DNA from: Fusobacterium sp. FSA-380-WT-3A
GTDB taxonomy: Bacteria; Fusobacteriota; Fusobacteriia; Fusobacteriales; Fusobacteriaceae
DNA length: 64,000 nucleotides
NCBI RefSeq assembly: GCF_012843705.1
Contig: NZ_JABAFQ010000009.1
Span: 1 to 64,000, forward strand
Direction of reading: 5' to 3'
Shown here: positions 8,701 to 15,043 of the stretch, piece by piece
Position numbering within the stretch: position 1 is the stretch's first letter
Layout of the letters: every line of letters starts with the position of its first letter
Notes under the pieces: model-generated
Seen by the model: only the letters and a program-made list of their open reading frames with translations
What the model was told of the DNA's origin: nothing
Database searches by the model: none
Made by a program: the position numbers and the translations under genes

Positions 8701-9150
8701 ACAAAAAATTCTGGTGAAGTTATGGGAGCCTTTGAGATAGAAGACTTCACTGGAAGCATCTCTGGAATTATTTTTCCTAGAAATTTTTCTGAATATCAAA
8801 ATAATTTTTTAGAAGGAAATAAAGTTTGTATTATTGGAAATATCCAAACTGATTATTTTAATGGAAATGAAAGTAAAAAAATTATTGCTAAAAAAATTTT
8901 ATTCATAGAAGATGTATTAAATGAAAAATTTTTAAAAGGATATATTCTTTTAAAAGAAGAAAATAAAGATATTTTTCCTAAATTGAAATCTATTTTAAAA
9001 AAACATAGTGGAGATATCCCTATATTTTTTGCTATTAAGACTGATACAAAAAAAGAAGTCAAACCATCTAATTTTAAAATTACTATTTCTTTAAATTTTA
9101 TTGAGGAAATAAATGACTTATTTGGTGAGGGATGCCTAAAATTTAGATAA
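5737..9150 (+). CDS. dnaE: DNA polymerase III alpha subunit (DnaE)
   Basis: Replicative C-family DNA polymerase. The N-terminal PHP domain is clear (HLHLHTEYSLLDG near residue 7, ITDHGNMFG near 46). The polymerase core shows PGRGSAAGSLVAYA near 355 and the catalytic aspartates in MPDIDIDI near 396, then helix-hairpin-helix sequence and an OB-fold near 970-1050 (IKIFGILRNIKK... FEIEDFTGSISG). The 1137-residue length matches DnaE, not the Gram-positive PolC, which has an inserted exonuclease domain. The ATG follows AAGGAGG with good spacing. It is transcribed alone; a separate promoter follows for the acc genes. Confidence 0.97.
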   Translation: MEKNFVHLHLHTEYSLLDGVGKIEEYIKKAKELKMKSIGITDHGNMFGAIEMYQKAISNGIKPIIGIETYVAEFGIESKDGRIFHLVLLAMNNTGYKNLMKISSFAYTKGFYYKPRVDKEFLKEHSEGVIALSACMQGEISRKILDNEDEEKINNAVKEYIDIFGKENFYIEVQSNGFQEQKELNKKLLKIAQQFNLKTVATNDTHYVYKGEEVLQDILLCIQTGTKISDEKRMKIDTDELFFKSRQEMIDSLGEEYIEAINNTEEIANRCNLSIEFGKFKFPYYEIPKEFSSTYDYLKNLVYKGLEERYPLGLSDTILNRVEYELSVIKNMGYSEYFVVVWDFINFAKTNNIPIGPGRGSAAGSLVAYALKITELDPLKYHLIFERFLNPERISMPDIDIDICQERRQELIDYVTDKYGHDKVAQIITFGTLKARAAIRDIGRVLDVPISKIDKAAKLIPFNYNIKESLEEIKEFHDLYQTDSQIKRVVDFSKKLENKVRHSSIHAAGIVITKDSLDETVPLYQDKDSVIATQYQMKELEELGLLKMDFLGLRNLTNIQRTIDYIKKDLNIDVKLSDIPLDIKEIYQMLSLGDTLGVFQLESIGIRKILTKLKPDKFEDIIALLALYRPGPLGSGMVDDFINCKNGMSQIKYPHDSLEDILKETYGVILYQEQVMSIANRMADYTLGEADLLRRAMGKKKFSIMNENREKFINRSLKKGYSEEIASEIFDLIYKFAGYGFNKSHSAAYALVAYWTAFFKAKYPKYYYAALMTSEMKDIEDIALYLQDAKKHGIKIEFPNINKAESKFIVKDDKIIFSLSAIKNVGEKVAENIKKEWEENGDYKTFEDFVIRTKAYGVNKKTLEALIFSGATDILPGNRNEKLMSLTKTIDYANKVLKEDEIQQMNLFGEAKSTINSFSLINSPDFSLDEKLEKEKEVLGFYFSGHPLDKYSKLINSFDREDIKNLKSESDNKEIKIFGILRNIKKIVTKNSGEVMGAFEIEDFTGSISGIIFPRNFSEYQNNFLEGNKVCIIGNIQTDYFNGNESKKIIAKKILFIEDVLNEKFLKGYILLKEENKDIFPKLKSILKKHSGDIPIFFAIKTDTKKEVKPSNFKITISLNFIEEINDLFGEGCLKFR

Positions 9151-9155
9151 TTAAG

Positions 9156-9184
9156 TTGATACTTATATTTATTTGTGATAAAAT
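9156..9184 (+). promoter_or_regulatory. Promoter for the accB-like/accC operon
   Basis: TTGATA (9156-9161), a 17-base spacer and TAAAAT (9179-9184) with an upstream TG extension, directly after the dnaE stop codon. It would start transcription about 30 bases before the GTG of the BCCP-like gene. Confidence 0.5.
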
Positions 9185-9221
9185 AATGTGAGATTTTATT
9201 TTAAAATTTATAGGAGGAGTC

Positions 9222-9641
9222 GTGGAAAAAGACAATATTTTAATTGATAATCTAATCGACATACTAGATAAAAATGAATTATCAGAAATAGATTTTCAAG
9301 ATAAAGATTTAAAAATAAAACTAAAAAAAGATATTATTGTTGAAGAAACTTTTGAACAAGAAGAAATAATTGAAGAATTACCTAAAGAAAATGATGATTT
9401 TATTTATATAAAATCAAACAATATTGGAAAATTCTTTTTCTATGATAAAACAGGAGTTCCTTTGATTTCTATAGGACAAAATATAAAAATAGGTCAAACT
9501 ATTGGATTTGTATCTACTGTAGGAATTAAAACACCTATAAAATCAGAAGTTGCTGGTTATATAGAGCAAATACTTCTTAAAAATGGAGAAGTAACTGATT
9601 ATGGAAAAAATCTAATAAAATTAAAAAAAGTACTTGATTAA
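9222..9641 (+). CDS. BCCP-like protein lacking the biotinylation lysine
   Basis: Position before accC and the C-terminal biotinyl/lipoyl-type fold (about residues 62-137) identify a biotin carboxyl carrier protein relative. Aligning from G91 to G112 with classical BCCP needs no gap (22 columns in both), and the EAMKM motif falls on STVGI (98-102): the biotin-accepting Lys is Gly101. The nearby Lys103 is two columns off and is followed by Thr-Pro. Around it, TPIKSEVAGYIEQILLKNGE and the DYG before the last strand resemble the non-biotinylated BADC proteins of plant acetyl-CoA carboxylase. Residues 1-60 are acidic and low-complexity, as in BCCPs. GTG start after GGAGGAG. It may structure or damp the carboxylase; a second, true BCCP should exist elsewhere. 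Confidence 0.8.
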   Translation: MEKDNILIDNLIDILDKNELSEIDFQDKDLKIKLKKDIIVEETFEQEEIIEELPKENDDFIYIKSNNIGKFFFYDKTGVPLISIGQNIKIGQTIGFVSTVGIKTPIKSEVAGYIEQILLKNGEVTDYGKNLIKLKKVLD

Positions 9642-9670
9642 TATTAAGTTAAAATTACGGAGGAAACAAA

Positions 9671-11011
9671 TTGAAAAAATTACTTATTGCTAATAGAGGG
9701 GAAATTGCTGTTAGAATTATAAGGGCTGCCAAAGAATTGGGGATAAAAACAGTTGCTGTTTATTCTGAGGCAGATAAAAATAGTCTTCATGTAAAAATGG
9801 CTGATGAAGCTGTTTGCATTGGACCAGCTCCAGCTATCGATTCTTATTTAAAAATACCTAATATTATAGCAGCTGCTGAAATAACAGGAGCTGATGCTAT
9901 ACATCCAGGTTATGGATTTTTAGCTGAAAATTATAGATTTGCAAAAATTTGTAGAATACATAATCTCATCTATGTAGGACCAAATCATGAATGTATAAAA
10001 CAAATGGGTGATAAGGCTACAGCTAGACAAAAAGCTATTGAAAATAATGTCCCTGTAACTAATGGTACTGGAATTATAACTGATATTGAAGCAGCCAAAA
10101 AAGAAATTCATGAAAGAATTGGATATCCTGTAATGATAAAAGCCACTGCTGGTGGTGGTGGTAAAGGAATGAGAATAGCTAGAAACGATAAAGAGCTAGA
10201 AAAAAATATTGTTGCTGCTCAAAATGAAGCTGAAGCTGCTTTTAATAATCCAGATGTTTTTGTTGAAAAATATATTGAAAATCCAAAACATATTGAAATT
10301 CAAGTTGTTGGGGATAAACATGGAAATATAATTCATCTTGGAGAAAGAAACTGTTCTATCCAAAGAAGAAATCAAAAACTTATAGAAGAATCTCCATCTT
10401 TTAGACTTCCTGAAAAAGTTAGAAAAGCTATGGGAGAAGCTGCTGTAAGATTGGCTAAATCTATTGAATATGATTCAGCTGGTACATTAGAATTCCTTGT
10501 TGATGACCAAAATAATTTCTATTTTATGGAAATGAATACAAGAATTCAGGTAGAACATACTGTTACTGAAGCTGTTACTGGCTTAGATATAATAAAATTA
10601 CAAATAAGTTTAGCTGAAGGAGACAGATTAAATATATCTCAAGAGGATATTATTCCTTATGGACATGCTATTGAATGTAGAATAAATGCTGAAGATACTG
10701 AAAATGGATTTATCCCTTGTCCTGGAGTTATAACTAAATATGTTGTTCCTGGAGGAATTGGAATAAGAGTTGATTCTCACTCTTATCAAGGGTATGAAAT
10801 TTCTCCTTACTATGATTCTATGATAGGAAAACTTATTACTTTTGGTATGGATAGAGATGAAGCAATAGCTAGAATGGAAAGAGCTCTTAAAGAGTTTGTT
10901 ATTGAAGGAGTTGAAACAACTATTCCGTTCCACTTAAAAGTTTTAAAAAATGAAAACTATTTAAAAGGAAATATAACTACTGCGTTTATTGAAAAGGAAT
11001 TTGGTTTATAA
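9671..11011 (+). CDS. accC: Biotin carboxylase subunit of acetyl-CoA carboxylase
   Basis: AccC carboxylates the biotin of BCCP with ATP and bicarbonate, the first half-reaction of malonyl-CoA synthesis. The N-terminal domain begins [20 protein letters not shown]; the ATP-grasp glycine loop GGGGKGMR is at about 160-167; [18 protein letters not shown] near 286 carries the metal and active-site residues; the C-terminal domain runs to 446, the standard AccC length, without extra carboxyltransferase domains. TTG start after GGAGG. It is 29 bases downstream of the BCCP-like gene and 46 before the Asp23 gene, an order like Bacillus accB-accC-yqhY-nusB. Confidence 0.95.
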   Translation: MKKLLIANRGEIAVRIIRAAKELGIKTVAVYSEADKNSLHVKMADEAVCIGPAPAIDSYLKIPNIIAAAEITGADAIHPGYGFLAENYRFAKICRIHNLIYVGPNHECIKQMGDKATARQKAIENNVPVTNGTGIITDIEAAKKEIHERIGYPVMIKATAGGGGKGMRIARNDKELEKNIVAAQNEAEAAFNNPDVFVEKYIENPKHIEIQVVGDKHGNIIHLGERNCSIQRRNQKLIEESPSFRLPEKVRKAMGEAAVRLAKSIEYDSAGTLEFLVDDQNNFYFMEMNTRIQVEHTVTEAVTGLDIIKLQISLAEGDRLNISQEDIIPYGHAIECRINAEDTENGFIPCPGVITKYVVPGGIGIRVDSHSYQGYEISPYYDSMIGKLITFGMDRDEAIARMERALKEFVIEGVETTIPFHLKVLKNENYLKGNITTAFIEKEFGL

Positions 11012-11057
11012 TAACGAATAATATAACTATAAATATAAAATAAAAGGAGGGTTTACT

Positions 11058-11441
11058 ATGAGTAACTTAGGAAATATAAAAATTGCTGATGATGTAGTAA
11101 AAACAATAGCAGCAAAAGCTACAGAAGATGTTGAGGGTGTATACAGATTAGCTGGTGGAGTAGCTGATGAATTTGGTAAAATTCTTGGTAAAAAAAGAGG
11201 AGTTAATGGAATTAAAGTAGAAGTTGGAGAAAAAGAATGTAGTATAGATACTTTTATTATTATTAAACATGGATATCCTATATCTGAAGTTGCTAAAAAA
11301 GTTCAAGAATCTGTTTTAGAATCTGTTTCTCGTTTAACTGCTTTAAAAGTTATTGAAGTTAATGTTTTCGTTCAAGATATTAAAATCGAAGATGGTAAAA
11401 ACTCTAAAGATGAAAACGAAACAAGTGGAGAAATAGAATAA
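11058..11441 (+). CDS. Asp23/Gls24 family envelope stress protein
   Basis: Asp23-family proteins are small cytoplasmic proteins that sit on the inner face of the membrane, often held by AmaP. The family pattern is visible: GNIKIADDVVKTIAAKATEDVEGVYRLAGG at the N-terminus and VQESVLESVSRLTALKVIEVNVFVQDI in the C-terminal half. The 127 residues end in an acidic, low-complexity tail. AGGAGG precedes the ATG. The next two genes encode the AmaP-like anchor and a DUF2273 protein, the usual partners. Its place between accC and nusB matches YqhY, an Asp23 paralogue linked to acetyl-CoA carboxylase in Bacillus, so either an envelope or a fatty-acid role is possible. Confidence 0.88.
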   Translation: MSNLGNIKIADDVVKTIAAKATEDVEGVYRLAGGVADEFGKILGKKRGVNGIKVEVGEKECSIDTFIIIKHGYPISEVAKKVQESVLESVSRLTALKVIEVNVFVQDIKIEDGKNSKDENETSGEIE

Positions 11442-11461
11442 TTTTAAAAGGACGTGATTTT

Positions 11462-11971
11462 ATGATAAAAAATATTATATTTTTCTTTGCATGGATTGGA
11501 ATATTCTTATTATCTATGTTTGGAATTGTTTATATAGTAAGTCCTGAATTTTTAGTATCTTTTAATATAAACACTCTTGTTGGAAATACTTTTATTTTAA
11601 CTATTTCTATAGTTTATTTTATTATTTCTTTATTTAGATTTATCACTATTTTTTCTAGAACAAAAGGGTATACTATTACTAGCTCACATGGAGAAGTATT
11701 AGTATCTACAGAATCTATTAAAAGTATAATTAAAGAAACATTAGAAGATGATACTGAAATTAAAAACCTTAAAATTTCTTGTGGTAAAAAAGGTAGACAT
11801 TATAAAGTAACTCTTTTTATAGATATGAATACTCAAAGAAGTATTGCTGAAAAAAGTTCTGAAATTCAACAAAAAGTTAAAGATGAATTGTTTAGAAGAT
11901 TAGAACTTGAAATTCAAATAGTAGAAATTAAAATTTCTAAAGTTTCTATAAAAAATCAAGGGATGAATTAG
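11462..11971 (+). CDS. amaP: Alkaline shock response membrane anchor protein AmaP-like
   Basis: AmaP anchors Asp23-type proteins at the cytoplasmic membrane. Two N-terminal transmembrane helices are visible (about residues 4-27 and 42-62), followed by a cytoplasmic domain of about 100 residues that begins TSSHGEVLVSTESIKSIIKE and is itself Asp23-like (KVTLFIDMN, IQQKVKDELFRRLELEIQIVEIKI). The length of 169 is normal. It lies 20 bases after the Asp23 gene and 22 before the DUF2273 gene. The call rests on topology and neighbours as much as on sequence. Confidence 0.8.
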   Translation: MIKNIIFFFAWIGIFLLSMFGIVYIVSPEFLVSFNINTLVGNTFILTISIVYFIISLFRFITIFSRTKGYTITSSHGEVLVSTESIKSIIKETLEDDTEIKNLKISCGKKGRHYKVTLFIDMNTQRSIAEKSSEIQQKVKDELFRRLELEIQIVEIKISKVSIKNQGMN

Positions 11972-11993
11972 TAAAAATTTGTGGGGTGATTAA

Positions 11994-12224
11994 ATGCTTG
12001 AAGAATTTATATATTCTTTAATAGAAAATAGAAAGAAAATATTTTGGGGAGTTGTCTTTTTTGTAATCTCCATATTATTTATTGCTTTCGGTTTATTCTC
12101 TACAATTTTTATTGTTGTAATGACTATTGTTGGATATCACTTTGGAGATATGGATAATAAAAATATAATAACAAAATTAAAAACTACATTAACAAATTTA
12201 CTTAACAAAATAGATACAAATTAA
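11994..12224 (+). CDS. DUF2273 family small membrane protein
   Basis: A 76-residue protein with two close hydrophobic helices (about 17-37 and 38-50) and the sequence YHFGDMDNKN after them. DUF2273 proteins commonly accompany Asp23 and AmaP and end their second helix with a similar G-x-x-x-G-D pattern. GGGGTGA precedes the ATG. Biochemical function is unknown; an accessory membrane part of the Asp23-AmaP complex is the natural inference. Confidence 0.75.
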   Translation: MLEEFIYSLIENRKKIFWGVVFFVISILFIAFGLFSTIFIVVMTIVGYHFGDMDNKNIITKLKTTLTNLLNKIDTN

Positions 12225-12239
12225 TATAAAGGGGTAAAA

Positions 12240-12641
12240 ATGACTAGAAAAGCTGCTAGAGAGCAATTATTCAAATTAATATTTGAAGCAGAATTAAAAG
12301 AAACTTCTTTAAGTGAAATTTTTAATTCTTTTCTAAAAAGAGTTTCTGAAGAGGAAATAGAAATTAGTGAAGAAGCTTTAGATTTTATTAAAAAATATTC
12401 TTTAGGTATTTCTGAACATTGTGATGAAATACTTAAAAAAATTGAAAATACTATGGAAGGATGGAGTTTTGACAGAATAGGGAATATTGAAAAAGCTCTT
12501 TTAAAAGGTGCTGTATATGAGCTTTCTTATGAAAATACTCCTAAAGAAATAGTTATAAATGAAACTGTTGAACTTGCTAAAAAATATGGAGATACTAAAT
12601 CTTCTGAATTTTTAAATGGTGTTTTAGCAAAGTTTGTATAA
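12240..12641 (+). CDS. nusB: Transcription antitermination factor NusB
   Basis: NusB with NusE binds boxA RNA and supports rRNA antitermination. The 133-residue all-helical protein begins TRKAAREQLFKLIFEAEL, the family start, and has the conserved ELSYENTPKEIVINETVELAKKYG and FLNGVLAKF near the C-terminus. It is the last gene of the acc/Asp23 operon: a strong terminator follows its stop. Confidence 0.93.
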   Translation: MTRKAAREQLFKLIFEAELKETSLSEIFNSFLKRVSEEEIEISEEALDFIKKYSLGISEHCDEILKKIENTMEGWSFDRIGNIEKALLKGAVYELSYENTPKEIVINETVELAKKYGDTKSSEFLNGVLAKFV

Positions 12642-12668
12642 ATATTAAGTCTTAAATAAATTTATTGT

Positions 12669-12698
12669 ATAGAGGATATTTTATATCCTCTATTTTTT
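12669..12698 (+). terminator. Intrinsic terminator after nusB
   Basis: An 11-bp perfect stem (ATAGAGGATAT at 12669-12679, ATATCCTCTAT at 12683-12693) with a three-base loop and a run of six T. It ends the accC-nusB transcript and isolates it from the fimbrial cluster. Confidence 0.9.
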
Positions 12699-12704
12699 AT
12701 AATA

Positions 12705-12733
12705 TTGACTTTTAAAGAAAAACGGGCTACACT
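12705..12733 (+). promoter_or_regulatory. Promoter of the fimbrial cluster
   Basis: TTGACT (12705-12710), 17-base spacer, TACACT (12728-12733): a good vegetative-type promoter directly after the nusB terminator and about 105 bases before the first gene of the cluster. Confidence 0.55.
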
Positions 12734-12750
12734 TAGAATATAAGAGGATT

Positions 12751-12793
12751 ATAACTTTAATAAAAATCAAAAATTTACTATTTTTAAAGTTAT
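12751..12793 (+). promoter_or_regulatory. Leader hairpin before the fimbrial cluster
   Basis: A 10-bp inverted repeat (ATAACTTTAA at 12751-12760, TTAAAGTTAT at 12784-12793) lies in the 5' leader, followed by TTTACAATT. The loop is AT-rich. It could fold as an mRNA hairpin (stability or attenuation) or be an operator; no known riboswitch class is recognised. Confidence 0.35.
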
Positions 12794-12837
12794 TTTACAA
12801 TTAATATTTTCTTAATAATAGAAAAGTGGTGAGGTCA

Positions 12838-14184
12838 ATGAAAAAAATTATTTTCTTAATAATATTTCTAATAAAAAATATTTCTTTTGGAGCTTTAGAA
12901 GATTATACATTACAAGATAAATTACAAAAAGAAAATATAAAAATTCTTCAAGAATTAAAAGTTAATACTATTGACCCCATTTTGTTAACTGATATTTATT
13001 CAAAAAGAATTTTTAAATATCTTTATAATACTTTATTTAAAATAGATGAGCATGGAAATATAATTCCTGATATAGCAAAAGAATATAAATATCTTGATAA
13101 AAAAAATTTATATATAAAATTAAAAGAGAATATAATATTTCAAGATAAAACCTTTCTTTCATCAACTGATGTAAAAAATTCTCTAATGAGAGTCAAAAAT
13201 AAAGGTGCTTTAAAAGAGTTTTATAAAAACATTAAAAATATTAAAATATTAAATAATTCTGAATTAATTATTGAATTGACTACTGAAGATAAATATCTTT
13301 TAAATATATTATCTCATAATATGAGTTCCATTATAAAAGAAAAAAATAATGATATTTTGGGAACTGGTGATTATTTCATAGAAAATTTTAAAAAAAATAC
13401 TCTAATCTTAAAAAACAAAAAAACTTCAAATAGAATAATTATAACTAAAGTTTTTTCAAAAAAAGATAGAATTTTAGATTTATACAATAATAATGCTGAT
13501 ATTATATATGATATTAATTCTCTTGATATAGAGAAATATATAAAATTAGGATTGATTAATAAAAAAGATTTTAATATAACTAGTGATAATATACTTACTT
13601 CTGCTTTAATTTTTAATGAAAATAGAGATTTAAACTTCAGAAAAGCAATAAATTCTTTATTAAATAAAAAAGAAAAATTTTTATTGCCAAAAGAAATTTA
13701 TGGAACAAATTTTGATATTTTAGAAGATAAAACCCATGTTAAAAATATAAAAAAGGATTTAAATTTAAAAAATAATTCTTTAAATCTTATGATACTTAAT
13801 ACTGAAGAAGATAAACTTTATGCCAAAAATATAGAAAAAGATTTAAAAAAATATGGAATAAATGTTAAGATTATTCCATATCAAGTTGATGCCTTTTATT
13901 ATAACTTAAAAAATAGAAATTTCGATATGGCAATTCAACATATAGTTTTCAATAAAAAATATCCAGAAATCTCTCTAGGAAAAGTAATACTTTATGATAT
14001 TTATGATAAAAATTTATACTCTGATTTAAATTTTTATAGAAAAAAATTTAACAATAAAAATGATTTAGAAAATAAAAAAGAAATATTTATAGAAACTGTT
14101 AATGAAATATCTAAAAAATTACCTTATATTCCTTTAAAACATCAAGTATTATATATTTTATCTAACAAAAATATAAATATTTAA
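12838..14184 (+). CDS. Secreted peptide/nickel-type solute-binding protein, divergent
   Basis: The pattern is that of ABC solute-binding family 5: NTIDPILLTDIYSKRIFKYLYNTLF near the N-terminus, DIAKEYKYLDKKNLYIKLKENIIFQD, then TSTDVKNSL-type sequence and a late LNFRKAINSLLN. An export signal ends at SFG/A (KKIIFLIIFLIKNISFG); there is no lipobox Cys, unusual for such binding proteins. At 448 residues it is shorter than typical 500-540-residue OppA/DppA proteins. I chose the ATG at 12838 because GGTGAGG lies just before it; a GTG at 12826 opens the frame. It is 16 bases upstream of the fimbrial genes and no transporter genes are nearby, so its role, free peptide binding or a part in fimbria biology, is open. 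Confidence 0.7.
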   Translation: MKKIIFLIIFLIKNISFGALEDYTLQDKLQKENIKILQELKVNTIDPILLTDIYSKRIFKYLYNTLFKIDEHGNIIPDIAKEYKYLDKKNLYIKLKENIIFQDKTFLSSTDVKNSLMRVKNKGALKEFYKNIKNIKILNNSELIIELTTEDKYLLNILSHNMSSIIKEKNNDILGTGDYFIENFKKNTLILKNKKTSNRIIITKVFSKKDRILDLYNNNADIIYDINSLDIEKYIKLGLINKKDFNITSDNILTSALIFNENRDLNFRKAINSLLNKKEKFLLPKEIYGTNFDILEDKTHVKNIKKDLNLKNNSLNLMILNTEEDKLYAKNIEKDLKKYGINVKIIPYQVDAFYYNLKNRNFDMAIQHIVFNKKYPEISLGKVILYDIYDKNLYSDLNFYRKKFNNKNDLENKKEIFIETVNEISKKLPYIPLKHQVLYILSNKNINI

Positions 14185-14200
14185 AAGGAAGTGAGTTTTT

Positions 14201-15043
14201 TTGAAAAAAATATTTTATATATTTGTATTCTTAACTTTTTCTTTTTCTTCTTATTGTAAAAATTATTTAGGAGAATTTTTAAAATTTTATCCAGAAGAAA
14301 ATCTAGTAGTAGAGACTACAAGTAGAATTAGATTTTCTAGTGAAATAAGTATTATTAAAGAGAATGGAAATATAAATGATTTCTTTTATCTAAGTTTAGA
14401 AAATAAAAGAAACTTTATAAATTTAAATAATATAAAAATTTCTTCTTTAACTGGTGTAAAAGAAGGAAAAAATATATATTTTAAAAATTCTGTAACTAAT
14501 GAAGGTTTACAAGAAATTAAAATTTTATTAGAGGGAGAGATTATATTTAATTGGCTTATTAAAAATCAAAATATATCTAATATAAAAATTGGTTATATTA
14601 ATTCCAATGTTAATCCTGTATACTTGACTTTGGATATTAATATGTTTAATCCAATACATAGTTTAAAGATAAAAGTTGTCAATAATATGAATCTAGGAAA
14701 AGTTGAAGCTGGAAATAAACTCTCAACAAAAAGTTTTGGAACTCCTGCTAATTTAACTATTGAGGGACAAGAAAATAAAAAAGTTAGTATCACAATTCCT
14801 AAAAATATTACTATTAAAAATTCTAAAAATGATACATTATCAGTAGATTTAAAATTTAGAGATAATAATAAACAAAAGTTAATAAGAGAACTATCTCATA
14901 ATGGAAAAAATACATATAAAACGGGAAATAACAAAAATATAGTTTCAAAAGATATATTGATTGATGGGGAAAGTCAGACAAATAAAAATTCTAGGGGAAT
15001 ATACAAAGGGGTATTCACTGTGAGGGTAGAGTATATTGATTAA
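14201..15043 (+). CDS. Fimbrial subunit, probable tip adhesin
   Basis: A 280-residue exported protein with a signal peptide (KKIFYIFVFLTFSFSSYC). The C-terminal half (from about residue 160) reads as a DUF4402-like pilin domain: a NLGKVEAGN motif, then alternating beta strands, ending GIYKGVFTVRVEYID. The pilin at 18466 ends with the closely similar GKYEGKFTVKVQYD, so both share the same C-terminal strand, the part recognised by chaperone and usher. The N-terminal half (about 20-155) is a different beta-rich domain, the arrangement expected of a two-domain tip subunit. TTG start. It overlaps the usher by 8 bases. The adhesin role is inferred. Confidence 0.65.
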   Translation: MKKIFYIFVFLTFSFSSYCKNYLGEFLKFYPEENLVVETTSRIRFSSEISIIKENGNINDFFYLSLENKRNFINLNNIKISSLTGVKEGKNIYFKNSVTNEGLQEIKILLEGEIIFNWLIKNQNISNIKIGYINSNVNPVYLTLDINMFNPIHSLKIKVVNNMNLGKVEAGNKLSTKSFGTPANLTIEGQENKKVSITIPKNITIKNSKNDTLSVDLKFRDNNKQKLIRELSHNGKNTYKTGNNKNIVSKDILIDGESQTNKNSRGIYKGVFTVRVEYID

